In this document: positions 26,399 through 34,621 of the stretch, piece after piece
Numbering within the stretch: the first letter of the stretch is position 1
Layout: every line of letters starts with the position of its first letter
Assembly: GCA_039801245.1 (NCBI GenBank)
Contig: JBDRUF010000005.1
Location: forward strand, 1-40,734
DNA from: a candidate division WOR-3 bacterium
GTDB taxonomy: Bacteria; Hydrothermota; Tepidihabitantia; Tepidihabitantales; Tepidihabitantaceae
Direction of reading: 5' to 3'
DNA length: 40,734 bases
The notes under the pieces: generated by a model
Seen by the model: the letters and a program-made list of their open reading frames with translations, nothing else
What the model was told of the DNA's origin: nothing
Database searches by the model: none
Made by a program: the position numbers and the translations under genes

Positions 26399-27330
26399 TG
26401 GTTGTCCCCCAATCTTTCGCCTGGGCTTGGGCGATACCCATTACGGAAGTCTGCCCCGGAAAGTACCTTGCCACCTGCCGGTTTGATTTGCAAAAGTTCA
26501 AGGAGACCGTGAGCAGTTGCCACCATGACTCCTGATTTCTCAGTGATTATCGTTCCGGGGTCACTGTTAATATGCTCATTTAAGACCCGGGAGCGCAAAA
26601 CGGTCAGTTGCCGCCCCCGGAAGGAGGTGATGGCACCTGGTTCTGGTGAAAGGGCGCGAATAAGGTTGTGGATTTCCTGGGCGGGTTTATTCCAGACAAT
26701 CACTCGGTCTGACTTTGTTAGTTTTGGTGCCTTACTGGCGAGGGCATGGTTCTGCTCTTGCCTTTTAACTGAACCGGTCTCAATCTGGTTTAGTGTTTTT
26801 ACCACCAGTCGAGCCCCTATCTGCCCCAATCTTGTTTTCAGTTCACCACAGGTCTCGTCAGGCTGGATTGGGATTTCAATCTGATTTAAGATATCACCAG
26901 TGTCAACGCCAGTATCAAGGGCGAAGACGGTCAGTCCGGTTTTGGTGCAGCCGTCCATAATCTGCCTGGGAATCGGAGCTGCCCCCCGATAGCGTGGTAA
27001 GAGGGAGGGGTGGAGGTTGATGAAGCCGTGTTGGGGTATTTTCAGAAGTGGTTCTTTCAGTATATAGCCGTAATCAATGACAACCCCGCATTGGGGGGCA
27101 TAATTTTGGAATTGCTGGAGAAATTCCTGAGAATTAGGATCTTCAGGAGCAAGGGTTTCAAGCCCCAATTCCAAGGCAGCATCGGCAACCGGGGTAGTGG
27201 TAAGCCTTCGCCCCCTGCCAGAAGGCTTAGGAGGGGCGGTTACTACTAAAGCGATTTTATGGTGGGATTCTTTCAGGGCAAACAATGTCGGCAGACCAAA
27301 CTCCCCGCTGCCGAAAAATGCTATCCGCAT
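26395..27330 (-). CDS. fmt: Methionyl-tRNA formyltransferase
   Basis: 311 residues, standard length. It formylates initiator Met-tRNA. The formyl-THF binding and catalytic block NLHPSLLPRYRGAAPI and the preceding YGYILKEPLL are clear, and the C-terminal domain carries the tRNA-binding FRGRQLTVLRS. It overlaps def by 10 bases, the usual pairing of the two enzymes of the formyl-methionine cycle. Confidence 0.95.
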   Translation of the reverse strand: MRIAFFGSGEFGLPTLFALKESHHKIALVVTAPPKPSGRGRRLTTTPVADAALELGLETLAPEDPNSQEFLQQFQNYAPQCGVVIDYGYILKEPLLKIPQHGFINLHPSLLPRYRGAAPIPRQIMDGCTKTGLTVFALDTGVDTGDILNQIEIPIQPDETCGELKTRLGQIGARLVVKTLNQIETGSVKRQEQNHALASKAPKLTKSDRVIVWNKPAQEIHNLIRALSPEPGAITSFRGRQLTVLRSRVLNEHINSDPGTIITEKSGVMVATAHGLLELLQIKPAGGKVLSGADFRNGYRPSPGERLGDNQ

Positions 27331-27857
27331 TCCTTTTGTTCCTCCTCCTGTAGTTCCTTAAGCCTTGACGCAAGCATTTTTCTCCGCACCTCGCTGAGGT
27401 GGTCAATAAAGAGGATGCCTTGGAGGTGTTCGTATTCGTGGATGATGGCGCGTGCTAAGAGTCCGGTTGCCTCCAACCGGGTCTCTTTACCCGTGTCATC
27501 AACACCTTTAACAATGACCATTTCCGGCCTGCTCAACACCTCAAAGATATCGGGAAAGGAGAGGCAGCCCTCTTCGGTTTCTATGTTGCCTTCAGTCGCA
27601 ACGATTTGGGGGTTGATGAGACAGGTGGGCGGGCGGTCAATATCTGCAGCCTGCGGGTTGAGGGCAAATATTGCCACGGGCGCTCCAATCTGGTTGGCGG
27701 CAAGACCAACACCATCCCTTCTTATCATCGTTGCCTTTAAATCGGCGATAAGCTGGATAATTTCTGGGGTGATTTTGTCTATCTGGCGGGCAATGGTGCG
27801 GAGGATGGGGTTGCCGTACAGGAGGATGCGGCGGCAAGTACCGGTATCAGGGCTCAT
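27321..27857 (-). CDS. def: Peptide deformylase
   Basis: 178 residues from ATG 27857. The three PDF motifs are complete: GVGLAANQIG, EEGCLSFP and HEYEHLQG, with the metal held by Cys and two His. A longer frame starts at GTG 27902, but its 'ribosome site' touches the codon and the extra residues lie over the end of yajC, so I prefer the ATG. It removes formyl groups from new proteins, and shares its message with fmt. Confidence 0.93.
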   Translation of the reverse strand: MSPDTGTCRRILLYGNPILRTIARQIDKITPEIIQLIADLKATMIRRDGVGLAANQIGAPVAIFALNPQAADIDRPPTCLINPQIVATEGNIETEEGCLSFPDIFEVLSRPEMVIVKGVDDTGKETRLEATGLLARAIIHEYEHLQGILFIDHLSEVRRKMLASRLKELQEEEQKECG

Positions 27858-27870
27858 AGGGCTTTTGCTT

Positions 27871-28191
27871 CTATGAGGAGCCAAGTTTATATGCGACTGC
27901 ACCCTTTTCTATTTCAATTTCGGTATTTTCAGCAATCTTAACCATCAAGGTGTTCTCCTTGACATTGGTGATGACACCTAAAATCCCAGAGGCAAACACT
28001 ATTCGGTCGCCCCGCTTAAGGCTGGAAAGCATCTCCTGGTGCTTCTTCTGGCGCCGCTGCTGGGGCAGTATGATAAGAAAATAGAGCACCACAAATATTA
28101 AGAGGAGGGGCAGGATGCTTCCTAATAATCCAACCCCCCCGCCGCTGGGTTGAGCGGTTGGCTGGTTCTGAGCAAAGGCTACTGCAAACAT
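27871..28191 (-). CDS. yajC: Preprotein translocase subunit YajC
   Basis: 106 residues. One N-terminal membrane helix (about 22-44) is followed by the conserved cytosolic part QQRRQKKHQEMLSSLKRGD and GILGVITNVKENTLMVKIAE. It is an accessory of the SecDF/SecYEG translocase. A very strong Shine-Dalgarno, AAAGGAGGT, sits inside the end of nadD. SecD and SecF, the usual neighbours, are not here. Confidence 0.92.
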   Translation of the reverse strand: MFAVAFAQNQPTAQPSGGGVGLLGSILPLLLIFVVLYFLIILPQQRRQKKHQEMLSSLKRGDRIVFASGILGVITNVKENTLMVKIAENTEIEIEKGAVAYKLGSS

Positions 28192-28811
28192 TTTACCTCC
28201 TTTGGTTGTTTAGAGTTAGCCGCTGGCGCTGGCCGCTGATAAAGCCGATGCTGATAAATATAATGGGCAACGAGGCTCGGGACAAGGTATCGGATTGACA
28301 TCCCCTTGACAATTCTCTTCCGCACATCTGCTGCCGCGATTGCCACCGGGATAACTTGGAGAAATAGAACCTGGTGGCCTTTACGCCCTAAAAGGACCCC
28401 TGGTTTAGGGAAACCAGGACGGCTCATCACAACCAGGCGCGCCAGTTTGATAATCTCATCACAGTTATACCAGTTTTTTATTGTTCGGTATTGGTCATAG
28501 CCGATTATCAGATAAAATCGATCATTGGGGAAAAATCGCCTCAGTTCCTGCAAGGTATTGATGGTATATGATGGGACGGGCAGGTTTTCTTCAATGTCAC
28601 AAAGGGCAAAGAGCGGGTTTGAGCTGATTGCCAGTTTCACCATCGCCTTGCGGTGAGGATAGGATGCCAGCGGTGGAGGGCGATGGGGAGGCTGGAATGA
28701 AGGTATGAATAACACCCGTTCCAACTTTAATTTCCTGGTAACATCATCGGCAACCAAGAGATGGCCAAGGTGAATCGGGTCAAAACAGCCTCCAAATATA
28801 CCAATGCGCAT
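28179..28811 (-). CDS. nadD: Nicotinate-nucleotide adenylyltransferase
   Basis: 210 residues. Nucleotidyltransferase with GGCFDPIHLGHLLVA at the N-terminus (HxGH ATP site), FIPSFQPPHRP and the C-terminal ISIRYLV-like (MSIRYLVPS) substrate block. It makes deamido-NAD from nicotinate mononucleotide. It is longer at the C-terminus than E. coli NadD by a small Gln/Pro/Ala-rich tail. Two bases separate it from the gene upstream. Confidence 0.93.
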   Translation of the reverse strand: MRIGIFGGCFDPIHLGHLLVADDVTRKLKLERVLFIPSFQPPHRPPPLASYPHRKAMVKLAISSNPLFALCDIEENLPVPSYTINTLQELRRFFPNDRFYLIIGYDQYRTIKNWYNCDEIIKLARLVVMSRPGFPKPGVLLGRKGHQVLFLQVIPVAIAAADVRKRIVKGMSIRYLVPSLVAHYIYQHRLYQRPAPAANSKQPKEVKCLQ

Positions 28812-28813
28812 TT

Positions 28814-29569
28814 TTACTTCAGCCGGCGCAAAAGGCGCTCTGCAGCGAGGATTAGTTTTGGGGATGAGTCACTGGCGACAATTTCCTCAAGTAGGGAGCG
28901 TGCCTTTTCAGCCTCACCGGTGTTGAAGTAACAAACTGCCAGGCGATAGCGGTCGGTTCCAGACCAAGGGATATCAGGGTAATTTTCCTTGATAAACTCG
29001 TAGTAAATCAGCGCCGATTTATACTCCCCGGCTTTAAAATACAGTTGAGCCGCTTCAAACTCCTTGTGGGCGAGGCGCTGACCGATTGTGCGCAACGCCT
29101 CTTCAACCTGGGCACGGAATTGGGATTGGGGGTATCGTTCAAGAAATTCAATAAAGAGTTCCTTTGCCTTAAGGAGCGCGGTCTGGTCACGATTCGGGCT
29201 GGGTGCAGAGCGGAGAAGGGAGAGCGCCAGTTTGAATGCCGCCTCCTCTTGATACCTGCCGTTGGGGAAGTTTTTGAGATAGAAGTCAAATTCGGTCTGT
29301 GCCTGGCTGTAATCCCTCGTTTGAAAATAGCAGTCGGCAAGGTGAAACTGGGCATCAGCCGCCTCGGTACTTCCGGGAAAGTTGAAGATGCAATAGGTGA
29401 AGGCAGCCTCTGCCTGAGGGTATCTTTTTGCCTCCTTGTATTCCAGTCCTTGGGCAAAGGCCTGGCTGGCGGTTTGCGGTCGGTTTATCTCCTGGCGTTT
29501 CGGGCAGGCAGAAAAAATCAACGACAACACAAACAGGGGTAAAGGAAAATACTTCCGCAAGTGTTTCAA
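28814..29569 (-). CDS. BamD-like outer-membrane assembly lipoprotein
   Basis: 251 residues. Lipobox FSAC with Cys22. The mature protein is a chain of about five TPR-like repeats (QTASQAFAQGLEYKEAKRY, DAQFHLADCYFQTRDYSQA, ALIYYEFIKENYPDIPW, DRYRLAVCYFNTGEAEKA), the fold of BamD, which docks to BamA on the inner face of the outer membrane. It could also be a YbgF/CpoB-like protein. It supports a double-membrane organism. It overlaps pnp by four bases. Confidence 0.8.
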   Translation of the reverse strand: MKHLRKYFPLPLFVLSLIFSACPKRQEINRPQTASQAFAQGLEYKEAKRYPQAEAAFTYCIFNFPGSTEAADAQFHLADCYFQTRDYSQAQTEFDFYLKNFPNGRYQEEAAFKLALSLLRSAPSPNRDQTALLKAKELFIEFLERYPQSQFRAQVEEALRTIGQRLAHKEFEAAQLYFKAGEYKSALIYYEFIKENYPDIPWSGTDRYRLAVCYFNTGEAEKARSLLEEIVASDSSPKLILAAERLLRRLK

Positions 29570-30387
29570 ATCCGTTTTACCACCTCGGTCACCAAATCTG
29601 TGAGTTTTGGCTCTGCCTCCTGGGCGGCCCGCAATATCGAGGCGAGGTCAACCGGTTTCAGTTGCTCAGGGGTGCCCATATCGGTGATCACCGAAAAGGC
29701 GAGGACCTTGAGTCCGGCGTGGCGGGCAACAATTGTCTCGGGAACGGTTGACATCCCCACCAAATCAGCCCCGATAATTCTCAGATAGCGATACTCTGCC
29801 GGGGTTTCAAGATTGGGGCCGGTAACCCAGGCATAAACACCTTGCTGGAGTCTGATGCCCAGTTCCAAAGCAACGGTTTGAGCCAGTTTAATCAGTTGCG
29901 GGTCGTAGCAGGCGAACATATCCGGGAATCTCGGCCCTAAGGATTCGTCGTTTGGTCCGCGCAAGGGGTTTTGACCGGTGAGGTTGATGTGGTCGGTGAT
30001 GACAACGATGTCGCCGGTGGTGAAATCGGGATTGAGACCACCAGCAGCATTGGTAATAATCAGGGTGTGGATGCCCAGTTCCTTCATCACCCGGACCGGA
30101 TGGGTGATCTCCTGAGGTTCATAACCTTCATAATAGTGAAACCTGCCCTGCATTATTACCACCGGTCGGTTCTGAAGCATCCCCAAGATCAGCCTGCCGC
30201 CGTGGCTCTCAACAGTCGGTACGGGAAAATGGGGTATGAAGGCGTAGGGGATGGTGATATCAGCAGCAACCCTTTCGGCAAGTCTGCCCAGACCGGTGCC
30301 AAGGATGATGCCTATTTCCGGTTTGAAACCGGTCCTACTTCTGATTGCCTGGATGCTTTCCTGAATCTTTTGTCTCAGTTCGCTCAC
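29566..30387 (-). CDS. Purine-nucleoside phosphorylase
   Basis: 273 residues from GTG 30387, which has AGAGG just upstream; a longer frame starting at ATG 30453 lies entirely over divIVA. The trimeric PNP motifs are present: GIILGTGLG (phosphate), TVESHGGRLILG, RFHYYEGY, ITNAAGGLNP (base-binding) and VGMSTVPE. It splits inosine and guanosine into base plus ribose-1-phosphate for purine salvage. Confidence 0.92.
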   Translation of the reverse strand: MSELRQKIQESIQAIRSRTGFKPEIGIILGTGLGRLAERVAADITIPYAFIPHFPVPTVESHGGRLILGMLQNRPVVIMQGRFHYYEGYEPQEITHPVRVMKELGIHTLIITNAAGGLNPDFTTGDIVVITDHINLTGQNPLRGPNDESLGPRFPDMFACYDPQLIKLAQTVALELGIRLQQGVYAWVTGPNLETPAEYRYLRIIGADLVGMSTVPETIVARHAGLKVLAFSVITDMGTPEQLKPVDLASILRAAQEAEPKLTDLVTEVVKRI

Positions 30388-30808
30388 GGTCCTCTTTTTC
30401 AAATCTTTCCACGATTGATAGATAGGTGTTGGCAATCCCCCGGATTTCATCAAGAATCAGATTCCGCCGGGAGCGCAACTCCTTCAGGTCCTCCCTGAGC
30501 CGCTCCGCCTCCTTCTGAAACTGTTCGATGAGCGTTTCCTTTTCCCGCTGGGCGTTGCTTTTGAGTTCGTCTGCCACCTTCTGGGCGGTCAAAAGCGTTT
30601 CCTTGAGGAGGTTTTCGGTCTTTTCATAGGCGGCAATCTTGGCTTTGAGTTCGTCAACCTTCTCGGCGAGCACCGCACGCTCCTTTTTCAACTCCTCAAA
30701 CTCATTGGCAACAATTGCGAGAAAGGCGCGCACCTCCTTGGGGGCATACCCACTCAAGGCCTTTTTAAACGCCTTTTTGCGTATCTCCAGCGGTGTCAGT
30801 GCCATCAT
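30335..30808 (-). CDS. DivIVA-domain protein
   Basis: 157 residues. The N-terminus LTPLEIRKKAFKKALSGYAPKEVRAFL is the membrane-binding and crossed-helix part of DivIVA, and residues about 35-145 are a coiled coil. DivIVA proteins mark curved membranes and organise division or polar growth. It is the first gene of the operon; the start (ATG ATG at 30808/30805) is four bases after its -10 box, so the message is leaderless. The end overlaps pnp. Confidence 0.88.
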   Translation of the reverse strand: MMALTPLEIRKKAFKKALSGYAPKEVRAFLAIVANEFEELKKERAVLAEKVDELKAKIAAYEKTENLLKETLLTAQKVADELKSNAQREKETLIEQFQKEAERLREDLKELRSRRNLILDEIRGIANTYLSIVERFEKEDRERTETKDSGKHPGNQK

Positions 30809-30812
30809 TTTT

Positions 30813-30840
30813 AGTCTAACAAAGAGCCTGACGGTGTCAA
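30813..30840 (-). promoter_or_regulatory. Leaderless promoter of the divIVA-ffh operon
   Basis: On the minus strand: TTGACA (30840-30835), 16 nt, TAGACT (30818-30813), four A residues, then ATGATG. The predicted start falls on or between the two ATGs. No other promoter was found for the ten genes downstream. Confidence 0.7.
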
Positions 30841-31150
30841 GAAAGCAAGAGGACCACCGCCGAACCTTAAAACCGCCTCTCCCCTATCTCGGGCGGGAAT
30901 CTCCATCAATTTTGGTTTAATAATATGGAAATCGGTCCCTGAACATTGGCGAGATTGATCTTATCGCGTCTATTAGTAGTAGATAAACTCAAATAGAAAC
31001 ACAATATGTTGAGATGTACGATGCAGGGGGTCACTCCCCCGGTGGCTATGGAGGAACGGGATGGTTGTGGTTGGTTATCCTTTTTTGATGGAGGGGGATT
31101 TTCTTTTATATTATGGGGAAAGGCTGTTTTTGCCGGTCGTGGTTCGTTTG
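30841..31150. other. Gene-free region between divergent operons
   Basis: No confident gene. It contains the GC-rich hairpin repeat at 31026-31045. An ATG at 31061 with GGAGG (31051-31055) opens a frame that runs on into the gene at 31184, but the 41 extra residues would give no sensible signal peptide. Confidence 0.4.
31026..31045 (+). repeat. GC-rich hairpin repeat, copy 2
   Basis: GGGGG-TCACT-CCCCC then GGTGG, one base different from the copy at 10933-10953 and in the same orientation. Confidence 0.55.
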
Positions 31151-31178
31151 TTGACACATAGGGGGAAAGGGGTAATCT
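31151..31178 (+). promoter_or_regulatory. Leaderless promoter of the 31184 gene
   Basis: TTGACA (31151-31156), 16 nt, TAATCT (31173-31178), then five bases to the ATG at 31184. Transcription should start at the start codon. Confidence 0.65.
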
Positions 31179-31183
31179 TAATT

Positions 31184-31819
31184 ATGGCAAGGAGAGCGTT
31201 TTTAACCGTTTTTATTTTTCTCTCGATTTTGATGAGCAGATGCCGGCGCCAATATTCAGACTTCTTTCCCCTGGTGCCGAATGCGGTGCGGATAATGAAG
31301 GTAACCGAGCGGACTATTACCGGAAAAGACACCACAGTTCGCAGCGAGGTGAGGGTTGTTGAGGTGGTCAAGGGGTTGAAGGAGGTGCCGAGGCTGGGTA
31401 AGGTCTGGGTGGTGGAGACGCCGCTGCAATCAGGCTCTTCCACAATCTACTATTATGAGCGCAAGGGTGATACGGTGTTTAAGCTGGTGCCGGGCAGGGG
31501 CGGCAGGGTTGAGCGGATTGTTTATCTCATCCAGCCTTTGAGCGTGGGCAGAAAGTGGTTTGAGAGTGACGAGGAGCGGGAGGAGACCGAGGTGGTTGCA
31601 GAGGAGGATGTGAGCGTGCCCGCAGGGTTTTTTGCCGGCTGTTTTCGGGTGGAAACAAGGAGCAGCAAGGTCGACTTTCATCAGCGGCTGTGGCTGGCAT
31701 CGGGTTTAGGTGTGGTCAAGCGGGAAAAGGAGCAGCGCTGGAGCCGAGGCGATACCTATTTTGAACTCTTCCGTGCCGAGGAACTGGTCGAGTATCGGAT
31801 TTTGAAAAGCAAAAGATAG
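31184..31819 (+). CDS. Secreted or lipid-anchored protein of unknown function
   Basis: 211 residues. An N-terminal hydrophobic segment ends LMSRC; Cys20 could be lipidated, but Arg at -1 is unusual for a lipobox, so ordinary secretion or anchoring by the helix is also possible. The rest is beta-rich, with RIMKVTERTITGKDTTV, SSTIYYYERKGDTVFKLVPG, and VPAGFFAGCFRVETRSS. The last part resembles periplasmic beta-sandwich proteins that start 'FPLxxGxxW...V.aGtF.C.rV', as in DUF3108-like families, but I cannot name it. The next gene follows in the same frame after TAG and one codon. Confidence 0.7.
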   Translation: MARRAFLTVFIFLSILMSRCRRQYSDFFPLVPNAVRIMKVTERTITGKDTTVRSEVRVVEVVKGLKEVPRLGKVWVVETPLQSGSSTIYYYERKGDTVFKLVPGRGGRVERIVYLIQPLSVGRKWFESDEEREETEVVAEEDVSVPAGFFAGCFRVETRSSKVDFHQRLWLASGLGVVKREKEQRWSRGDTYFELFRAEELVEYRILKSKR

Positions 31820-31822
31820 CCT

Positions 31823-33469
31823 TTGAGAAACAGGGGCAATTTCAAGGTTAAAAGATGGCTGGGTCTTTTGATATCAGGTTTGGTCGCTATCGGTGTTTAT
31901 CTGCCGACGCTGGGTTTTCAGTTTGTCTGGGATGACATCAATCTAATCGTTTACAATCAGGACCCGCCTTTAAGGGCGTTTGGTCAGAGTTTCTGGGCGG
32001 GTTCAGGTGAACATTTGGGTTCTGACCCTTATTACCGCCCGTTAGCCAATTTTTCGCTGAGGCTGGACCGGTTGATTGCAGGCAGAACCCCCTGGTTTTT
32101 CCATTTAGTTAATATTTTGCTGCACGCTTCTGTCTGTGTCCTTTTTGCCCTTTTGATTTTTATGGTTACCGGCTCCTGGAAATCCGGGCAGTTTGCCGCT
32201 CTGTTCTTGGCTCTGCACCCGTTGTTTGCTGACTGTGTTGCCTATGTCAGCGGCAGGACCGACCTTCTAACAGGATTGGGTCTGTTAATCGCCTGTCTGG
32301 GGTTGATTGAATATATGAAGAAGGGCGGCTGGGTTAATCTCATCCTTGTGCTGGCAGGTTTTGCGCTCGCGGTCTTTTCCAAAGAGAGCGGGTTGTTCTT
32401 TATTCTGATTGTTCTTATCTGGATTTTGTTCAAGGGCAAGGTTAAGAGGTGCGGGGTGGTTTTAGCCGGGGTGGCTGTGATTGCTGCTATTTATCTTTTT
32501 GCCCGTTATCAGGTTTTGGGCAGCCTGGTGGGAATGAAGGCTGCTGATAGATTTCTGCCCTTGATCATCACCGGATTAAACAGTTTTGGTCAGCAACTGT
32601 CGTTACTTTTCTTTCCTTTTAACAGAGTGATTTTCTATTGCTCTTCAGGGGATTTTGTGCGGCTGAATGTTTGGGGTGTAATTGGGCTTGTTTATCTTTT
32701 TTTACCGCTCTTGTTTTTGCGGTTGAAACAGCGGTTTTATCCTCTTCTTGGCTGGTTCTGGTCGGTTGTGTTCCTTTTGCCGGTGGCGGTTCTTGCTCCT
32801 TTTGGACCTTCAGGCAGGCTTCTGTACCTGCCCGCGCTGGGTGTTCTCTTGATGCTTGTGGCGGTGGCGAGGTTGATTGCCACCAGACCAATAGAGAAAA
32901 GGGTTCTGGTAGTTGTTGCGGTCTGCCTCTCGGTTTTCTTTATCCCCTTTTTATGGCGCAGGATGCGTCTCTGGCAAAATGAGGAGAGGCTCTTTTCAAG
33001 GATGGTTAAAGAGGCGCCTGATTATGCGCCCGGTCATTATAACTTGGGTTCGGTTCTTTTGAAAAAGGGTGATGAGACGGGGGCGATTGCCCATTACCGC
33101 AGGGCGGTGGCGCTTGATTCCGGCTTGAGTGTTGCCGGTTTCAACCTTGCCGCGCTTTTACAGCGCCGGGGTGAATATGAGGAGGCGGAGATGCTTTTGC
33201 GCCGGGTTATCAGGGATAAACCGGGTTATGCCCAGGCTTACGCCAATCTTGCCCTGATTGTCTTAAACAAAGGTGATTTGGCGCTTGCCTTAGACCTCCA
33301 GAAAAAGTCCGCTGAACTTGCGCCTGCTGACCCGAATATCTTCTACAACCTGGCGCTCCTTTTTCGCAGAAAGGGTGAACTGGATTCGGCGCGAAAGGCG
33401 CTCGGCCGGGCAATTGAACTTGACCCCCGAAACCCCCGTTTTCGCTCCCTCTGGGATAAATTGCAATAA
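31823..33469 (+). CDS. TMTC-like membrane glycosyltransferase with C-terminal TPRs
   Basis: 548 residues. About ten membrane helices (residues 12-380), with the luminal acidic motif WDD (36-38) and YYRPL (70-74) in the first external loop, as in TMTC/DUF1736 and GT-C (PMT-like) O-glycosyltransferases. Residues about 390-545 are four TPRs (APGHYNLGSVLLKKGD, AGFNLAALLQRRGEYEEA, AYANLALIVLNKGDLALA, IFYNLALLFRRKGELDSA). It probably transfers a sugar from a lipid donor to secreted proteins. Start is TTG 31823, with no Shine-Dalgarno and an in-frame stop six bases upstream; reinitiation after the preceding gene is likely. Confidence 0.8.
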   Translation: MRNRGNFKVKRWLGLLISGLVAIGVYLPTLGFQFVWDDINLIVYNQDPPLRAFGQSFWAGSGEHLGSDPYYRPLANFSLRLDRLIAGRTPWFFHLVNILLHASVCVLFALLIFMVTGSWKSGQFAALFLALHPLFADCVAYVSGRTDLLTGLGLLIACLGLIEYMKKGGWVNLILVLAGFALAVFSKESGLFFILIVLIWILFKGKVKRCGVVLAGVAVIAAIYLFARYQVLGSLVGMKAADRFLPLIITGLNSFGQQLSLLFFPFNRVIFYCSSGDFVRLNVWGVIGLVYLFLPLLFLRLKQRFYPLLGWFWSVVFLLPVAVLAPFGPSGRLLYLPALGVLLMLVAVARLIATRPIEKRVLVVVAVCLSVFFIPFLWRRMRLWQNEERLFSRMVKEAPDYAPGHYNLGSVLLKKGDETGAIAHYRRAVALDSGLSVAGFNLAALLQRRGEYEEAEMLLRRVIRDKPGYAQAYANLALIVLNKGDLALALDLQKKSAELAPADPNIFYNLALLFRRKGELDSARKALGRAIELDPRNPRFRSLWDKLQ

Positions 33470-33472
33470 TGC

Positions 33473-33500
33473 TTGACTTTCAGGACCGCGGTTATAAAAT
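33473..33500 (+). promoter_or_regulatory. Promoter of the tRNA-thiolation/NifU operon
   Basis: TTGACT (33473-33478), 16 nt, TAAAAT (33495-33500). An ATG lies seven bases after the -10, at 33508, exactly where a leaderless message would begin, but in a frame different from that of the main gene at 33569. Confidence 0.6.
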
Positions 33501-33507
33501 TGGATAA

Positions 33508-33585
33508 ATGGATGAGGGTTATTGTTGTGCCTCTTTCGGAAAAGATTTCACGCTAAACAGGATGATAAATGATTACCAGTCGTAA
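33508..33585 (+). CDS. Possible leaderless 25-residue leader peptide
   Basis: MDEGYCCASFGKDFTLNRMI plus five more residues, then TAA. It begins at the predicted transcription start and overlaps the first 17 bases of the sulfurtransferase gene in another frame. It contains two adjacent Cys codons. It may be a chance frame, or a translated upstream ORF that couples or controls the downstream gene. Confidence 0.3.
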   Translation: MDEGYCCASFGKDFTLNRMINDYQS

Positions 33586-34621
33586 GGCAAAGGCGGTTGG
33601 TCTTTTCTCGGGCAGCCTGGACTCAATCCTTGCCTTCAAACTCATCACCGAACAGGGTATCCAGGCGGTGGCGCTCAACTTCAAACTACCCTTTGGGATT
33701 GCCGGTCGGGTTCCCAGCCAGGAGCAACTTCAGACCCTGGCCGGGATTTTAGGGGTTACCTTAATTACCCTTGAGGCTGGGGATGACTACCTTGAGATTG
33801 TTCGCGCACCGAAATACGGGTATGTCTTGGAACTGGCGCCCTGCGTTGACTGCCGGGCATACATGCTCAAAAGGGCAAAGGAGCTGATGAAGGAGATTAA
33901 GGCGGACTTTGTTTTTACCGGCGAGGTCCTGGGTCAGCGCCACTTTTCCCAGAGCCGGCGCTCACTAAGACTTTTGGAAAAGGCTTGCGGTCTTGAGGGG
34001 AGACTATTGCGCCCCCTTTCGGCAAAGGTCTTGGAGCCCACGCTACCAGAACTTTCCGGCCTCGTTCGCCGGGAGAGGCTTCTTGACTTCCACGGCAAAA
34101 AGCGGCGGCGCCAGATAAGGCTTGCCCAAGAGTATGGTATAGTGGACTACCCCCCACCGGGCGGCGGATGCTTACTTACCGACCGCAACTTCGCTTCAAG
34201 GTGCCGTGATGCCATCGCCCATAACCAGTTCAACACCCTCAAAGAGATTGAAATCCTCCACTACGGCAGACACTTCCGACTCCCCAGCAAGGCAAAGGTT
34301 GTTGCGGGCAGAAACGAAGAGGAAAACGAAATCATCTCGAAACTGGCGGGACCCGACGACCTGCTGTTCAAACCCCTTAACACTAAAGGCCCCCTCGTCC
34401 TCCTCCACGCAAAGAAAAAGACCAAAAAGGACATCGGGATTGCCGCAAGGATTTGCGCCCGTTACTGCGACAATACCAAAGGGAAAGCGGTTCAGGTTCA
34501 ATGCGACCAGGTGATTCTCTCGGTGCGACCTTACAAAGACGAGAACCTGACCACCCTTCGCATAACTCCGCCGGAACCGACCGCTGAGCCCTCAGCAACA
34601 ACCTCAAAAAAGCCATTATGA
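33569..34621 (+). CDS. ThiI-like tRNA 4-thiouridine synthase, PP-loop plus NFACT-R-like domain
   Basis: 350 residues. The PP-loop ATPase motif SGSLDS (14-19) starts an adenylation domain that carries a CxxC (Cys92/Cys95) and a third cysteine, Cys201 in PGGGCLLTD, the thiolation residues of this family. Residues about 235-300 (LPSKAKVVAGRNEEENEIISKL) resemble the NFACT-R RNA-binding segment found in a ThiI-like group of delta-proteobacteria and relatives. No THUMP domain is present, unlike E. coli ThiI. It likely thiolates a tRNA uridine. It starts at ATG 33569 after AGGA at 33559; TAA is directly upstream in frame. It overlaps the NifU-like gene by four bases. Confidence 0.75.
   Translation: MITSRKAKAVGLFSGSLDSILAFKLITEQGIQAVALNFKLPFGIAGRVPSQEQLQTLAGILGVTLITLEAGDDYLEIVRAPKYGYVLELAPCVDCRAYMLKRAKELMKEIKADFVFTGEVLGQRHFSQSRRSLRLLEKACGLEGRLLRPLSAKVLEPTLPELSGLVRRERLLDFHGKKRRRQIRLAQEYGIVDYPPPGGGCLLTDRNFASRCRDAIAHNQFNTLKEIEILHYGRHFRLPSKAKVVAGRNEEENEIISKLAGPDDLLFKPLNTKGPLVLLHAKKKTKKDIGIAARICARYCDNTKGKAVQVQCDQVILSVRPYKDENLTTLRITPPEPTAEPSATTSKKPL

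Noticed and set aside
31061-31183. N-terminal extension of the 31184 gene from ATG 31061
   Set aside because: Although GGAGG precedes it, the extension would bury the signal segment, and a good promoter lies inside it with its start at 31184. It remains possible if another promoter exists upstream.
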